Shown: positions 5,815-8,087 of the stretch, piece after piece
Layout: every line of letters begins with the position of its first letter
How positions within the stretch are numbered: position 1 is the stretch's first letter
Assembly (NCBI GenBank): GCA_030704765.1
Contig: JAUYDD010000069.1
Location: 1-8,087 of the forward strand
Direction: 5' to 3'
Origin: Nanobdellota archaeon
Lineage (GTDB): Archaea > Nanobdellota > Nanobdellia > Pacearchaeales > GW2011-AR1
DNA: 8,087 nt
Position numbers and translations under genes: made by a program
The notes under the pieces: generated by a model
What the model saw: only the letters and a program-made list of their open reading frames with translations
What the model was told of the DNA's origin: nothing
Databases searched by the model: none

Positions 5815-6351
5815 TCACCACCTTGTACGTTTTTCTTTTTTCATCTGGTCATCGATTGATTCATATTTTTTTGACGGGTCCCTGTCTTCTCCACCCCAAG
5901 CTTCATTAACAGGCGCTGAACCTCTTCTCATCATATCAGGCCTTGAAAAATTATCCTGTGAAGGATTTAAAGTAGGATTTATTGTCTCTCCTTTCATAAG
6001 CTTTGGATAACCTCCAGAATCATAAGCGCCTTTTCCTTTTTCATATACTGTAGAAGGGGAATATTGGGAATTTGCAGAGACATAAGATTTGTTAGGATTA
6101 TTCTCTTTATTATCTAGTGTTGATAAAGGGGCATTCTGGAGCTGAAGTTCTAGGGATTGAGATTCATTAGTCATCACTAAAGACGGTGATATTTTATCTG
6201 CCTTAGAAGAGTTTGGAGTAAAATTATTATCTATTACATCTTCAAGTAGATTATCATCCTCATCTATTATCTCTTGTTTTATTTTCTTTAATTTTACTTC
6301 TTTTATTTTCAAATCTACTTTATCTGGTTTCTTTTTATCTTGTTTTTTCAT
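5815..6351 (-). CDS. Small, probably disordered charged protein, function unknown
   Basis: I do not recognise this protein. Residues 1-26 are strongly basic (MKKQDKKKPDKVDLKIKEVK and on), residues 27-42 are acidic (EIIDEDDNLLEDVIDN), and residues 43-150 are rich in Asn, Ser, Pro, Gln and Gly with almost no long hydrophobic stretches. The C-terminus is charged and ends KKEKRTRW. There is no signal peptide, membrane helix or metal motif. This composition indicates an intrinsically disordered linker, adaptor or nucleic-acid/partner-binding protein rather than an enzyme. It begins 24 bases after the stop of the 489-aa gene, so the two are almost certainly co-transcribed. It may link that protein to the TIM-barrel product that follows, but this is inferred only from order. 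Codon and base use match its neighbours, so it looks like a real gene rather than a chance frame. Confidence 0.65.
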   Translation of the reverse strand: MKKQDKKKPDKVDLKIKEVKLKKIKQEIIDEDDNLLEDVIDNNFTPNSSKADKISPSLVMTNESQSLELQLQNAPLSTLDNKENNPNKSYVSANSQYSPSTVYEKGKGAYDSGGYPKLMKGETINPTLNPSQDNFSRPDMMRRGSAPVNEAWGGEDRDPSKKYESIDDQMKKEKRTRW

Positions 6352-6375
6352 AATAAATAGATGTTAATATAAATT

Positions 6376-7845
6376 TTAAAGTTTTCTTTTATTAAGCCCA
6401 AGAAATACTTCTGTTCCTGTGCGAGGGATTTTTGTTATAGCATCTTCAAGATAGGGGAATGTAGCCATACCAGCACTTTTCTTGTAGATGTCATAAAGAC
6501 TGAAGCAAGCTGTTTTTGATTCAGCTTCTCCATAAGCTCTTATATATTTTTCAGCATAGTTTTCAGATTTAATGCCTTTCTTTTTTAAGAGTTCTATTCT
6601 TTCTTTTTTCTTTTTTTCTTCATCTTTTTTATCAGGTTTTGTCTTTGGCTTGAAAAATGAGAATATAAGTGAAAATGGGTCAGAAAATTCCTCGATTTTT
6701 TTCTCATCTTTATCAGTTGTGAATTCTTCAATATCAATCTTTAATTTTTCTAAGGATTCTTCTGTCATACCCTCTATAAAACCCAGGGCTTCTTTTAAAT
6801 CTGATTCATCTAATTCAGCATATAATAAGTCAATTTCATCTTGATTAAGACTATATGCTCTAAAAAATACTTCTGCTCTTCCGCCAAAATTATAATGCGG
6901 GCCTTGTTTATATGGTATGCCCCTAAATGTAAAGTCTAGAACAATGACTTTATAGTATTGCCTTAAACCGGTTATTTTTTTAAATTCACGGGGCAATCTT
7001 TTATCTTCAACTCCTCCTTTTACAACCACTGGATTTTTTCCTAATATTGACAACTGCATCATAATTGTATTGAAAGCTGTAACTAAAGCTGCACTTTTTG
7101 AAAGACTATCATTTTGAGTCAGTCTATTTGCAGCTTTTAGATAAGGTTTAGCCCATCTTGCATTGAGTTTTAGCGCCTGGACCTGGCTTTTTAAATAAAT
7201 TTTTTCAATCTCAAATCTTTTTTTTAATTCTTGTCCACTATTTTTTCTCCATTCAAAAAATTCCTGAATACGCGGCTTTAATATTCTTTTTACCCTGTCA
7301 TTCAAATCCAGGTCATCCACTTCATTTGGAGAATTTACCATCATAAATGCGTCTCTTAATGTGACAAACTGCAAGTTTCCTGAAGATAATGCATTCAAGC
7401 TTCCTTGCCCTCTCTGAATGTCAACTTTATCCATCCAGATCTGTTTTAATGCTAATATCCCTGTTTCTTTTTTTATTTTATCAGATGAATTTGCTGCTTC
7501 ATAATGGGATAATCTAATCTTGAATTCTTTCAAATCATATATAAGGTTCAATACACCTTTCAAGATATTGTTTACAGTTCCTAATACTCTTGATGCTTCT
7601 TGCTGCATCTGGCTTGCTTTTCCCTGGAGTTCTGAAAAATGGCCGCTTCCTGGTGATGATGCAAAATTATCAATAAGTTTTTCAGGATTATAACCTGTCT
7701 TTTCCATAAAATCAATAAGCCAGAAATAAATAGGCTCTAATGTCTCTGATGTTGAATCATAGATAAGAGTGTAATCTACACCTGGTTTTTTAGTCTTAGA
7801 GTAGTAAGGGCTTATCCTATAAATAATATCATCAACCTCTGCCAT
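6376..7845 (-). CDS. Conserved-looking 489-aa protein of unknown function
   Basis: No known domain is recognised. The N-terminus (MAEVDDIIYRISPYYS, then DYTLIYDSTSETLEPIYFWLIDFMEK, 24-49) looks folded and mixed. Residues about 70-260 are predicted largely helical, with possible coiled coil at 70-118 and 195-230. Residues about 290-335 look like beta structure (YYKVIVLDFTFRGIPY, NFGGRAEVFFRAYS). Residues 370-425 are a low-complexity acidic/lysine-rich stretch (PDKKDEEKKKKERIELLKKK). Residues 430-489 form a final folded piece containing ACFSLYDIYKKSAGMATFPYLEDA. No signal peptide or clear membrane helix is visible, so it is probably cytoplasmic. It is the first gene of the leftward block and the only one with a clear Shine-Dalgarno site (AGGTGG, four bases before ATG). 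Its neighbours suggest a complex with the 178-aa and TIM-barrel proteins, but this is guesswork. Confidence 0.75.
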   Translation of the reverse strand: MAEVDDIIYRISPYYSKTKKPGVDYTLIYDSTSETLEPIYFWLIDFMEKTGYNPEKLIDNFASSPGSGHFSELQGKASQMQQEASRVLGTVNNILKGVLNLIYDLKEFKIRLSHYEAANSSDKIKKETGILALKQIWMDKVDIQRGQGSLNALSSGNLQFVTLRDAFMMVNSPNEVDDLDLNDRVKRILKPRIQEFFEWRKNSGQELKKRFEIEKIYLKSQVQALKLNARWAKPYLKAANRLTQNDSLSKSAALVTAFNTIMMQLSILGKNPVVVKGGVEDKRLPREFKKITGLRQYYKVIVLDFTFRGIPYKQGPHYNFGGRAEVFFRAYSLNQDEIDLLYAELDESDLKEALGFIEGMTEESLEKLKIDIEEFTTDKDEKKIEEFSDPFSLIFSFFKPKTKPDKKDEEKKKKERIELLKKKGIKSENYAEKYIRAYGEAESKTACFSLYDIYKKSAGMATFPYLEDAITKIPRTGTEVFLGLNKRKL

Positions 7846-7849
7846 TTTT

Positions 7850-7891
7850 CCACCTTTTTATATTGAATATAAGATATATTGAGTTTTTAAA
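7850..7891 (-). promoter_or_regulatory. TATA box and Shine-Dalgarno site of the leftward gene block
   Basis: On the minus strand TTTAAAAA (7884-7891) is placed for a start of transcription near 7862. This leaves a short leader with AGGTGG (7850-7855) four bases before the ATG at 7845. AGGTG pairs with the archaeal 16S rRNA tail CACCU. This is the only strong ribosome binding site in the window, and it marks the first gene of the block. Confidence 0.5.
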
Positions 7892-7898
7892 TATTAAT

Positions 7899-8087
7899 AT
7901 CAAAAAAACAATGGGCCACCACACCCTAAAGGTTTTTTGCCACGACAAAAAATCGCCTGCTGGCGAGTGTGGTTTGATTGGCCCTTGTTTTTAGGATGCA
8001 TGAAAATTCTTTCAGAAGAATTTTCTGCACAGAAAATTGCATAAAACAATTTTCTTGTGCTCAGAAATTAAAACAAACTAACATCCA
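7899..8087 (+). repeat. Structured repeat, copy C (right end cut by window)
   Basis: This is the most complete view of domain I. AAAAACAA (7904-7911) and GGGCCA (7913-7918) pair with TGGCCC (7979-7984) and TTGTTTTT (7985-7992), with a single bulged T. Inside are CCACAC (7919-7924) / GTGTGG (7967-7972), a T6/A6 arm and TCGCC/GGCGA. The slot after GGATGC holds 61 bases absent from copy A: two hairpins, GAAAATTCTT (8002-8011) / AAGAATTTTC (8016-8025) and GCAC-GAAAATTG (8027-8039) / CAATTTTC-GTGC (8047-8060). Domain II then starts, identical to copy A for 27 bases, until the window ends. Confidence 0.85.
8000..8060 (+). repeat. Two-hairpin insert inside repeat C
   Basis: This 61-base block interrupts the A-like sequence between GGATGC and TCAGAAATT, with TGC at both junctions. 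It consists almost entirely of two hairpins that share the arm motif GAAAATT, so one may have arisen from the other. Copy B has different hairpins at the equivalent point and copy A has none. Confidence 0.75.

Noticed and set aside
3284..6844. Several rightward reading frames opposite the leftward genes
   Set aside because: These are antisense shadows of the nucleotidyltransferase, TIM-barrel, disordered and 489-aa genes. They show no domains and odd composition such as Phe/Ser runs mirroring Lys/Glu codons.
1..8087. Circular plasmid or virus with terminal overlap
   Set aside because: The two ends are similar but not identical: there is a small change near base 24 and a 61-base insert in copy C. 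No replication initiator gene is seen either.
7899..8087. Ends of an IS200/IS605 element or retron msr/msd
   Set aside because: Hairpins at both ends would fit in a general way, but no TnpA, TnpB or reverse transcriptase is encoded between or beside the copies. A non-autonomous derivative cannot be excluded.

Overview
The window looks like archaeal DNA, most likely from a small-genome DPANN lineage (Woesearchaeota/Pacearchaeota type). The evidence is low GC, TATA-like boxes about 22-26 bases ahead of several start codons (leaderless transcripts), only one clear Shine-Dalgarno site, and a nucleotidyltransferase resembling common archaeal relatives. This assignment is inference from sequence reading, not a database match.

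Layout. Bases 1-349 have no gene: the left end lies inside a structured repeat (copy A), followed by further stem-loops and a weak promoter. Bases 350-1524 (+) encode a GalT-like nucleotidyl transferase (HIT superfamily fold) that is split by a one-base frameshift in a T tract. Bases 1588-2706 (+) encode a six-helix membrane domain fused to a cytoplasmic AlbA_2 (Schlafen-type) domain, with its own leaderless promoter inside an inverted repeat. Bases 2707-2988 contain repeat copy B in reverse orientation, between converging genes. A leftward block of four genes then follows, read from right to left: a 489-aa protein of unknown function, a 178-aa probably disordered protein, a 607-aa xylose-isomerase-like TIM-barrel protein with a large helical insertion, and a 284-aa nucleotidyltransferase with a HEPN-like helical tail. 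Bases 7846-8087 hold the promoter of that block and repeat copy C.

The most unusual content is the repeat family. Three copies share a two-domain stem-loop plan. Some arms are conserved in sequence, while others change on both sides so that pairing is kept. Between the two domains lies a variable slot holding nothing (A), two hairpins over 61 bases (C), or about 100 bases of hairpins (B). This suggests a structured RNA or single-stranded DNA element of modular design that also sits at transcription-unit boundaries. No transposase, reverse transcriptase, integrase or Cas gene is present, so how it moves or what it does cannot be read from this window. The genes themselves do not form one obvious pathway. 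The 489/178/607 trio looks like a co-transcribed lineage-specific module of unknown role.
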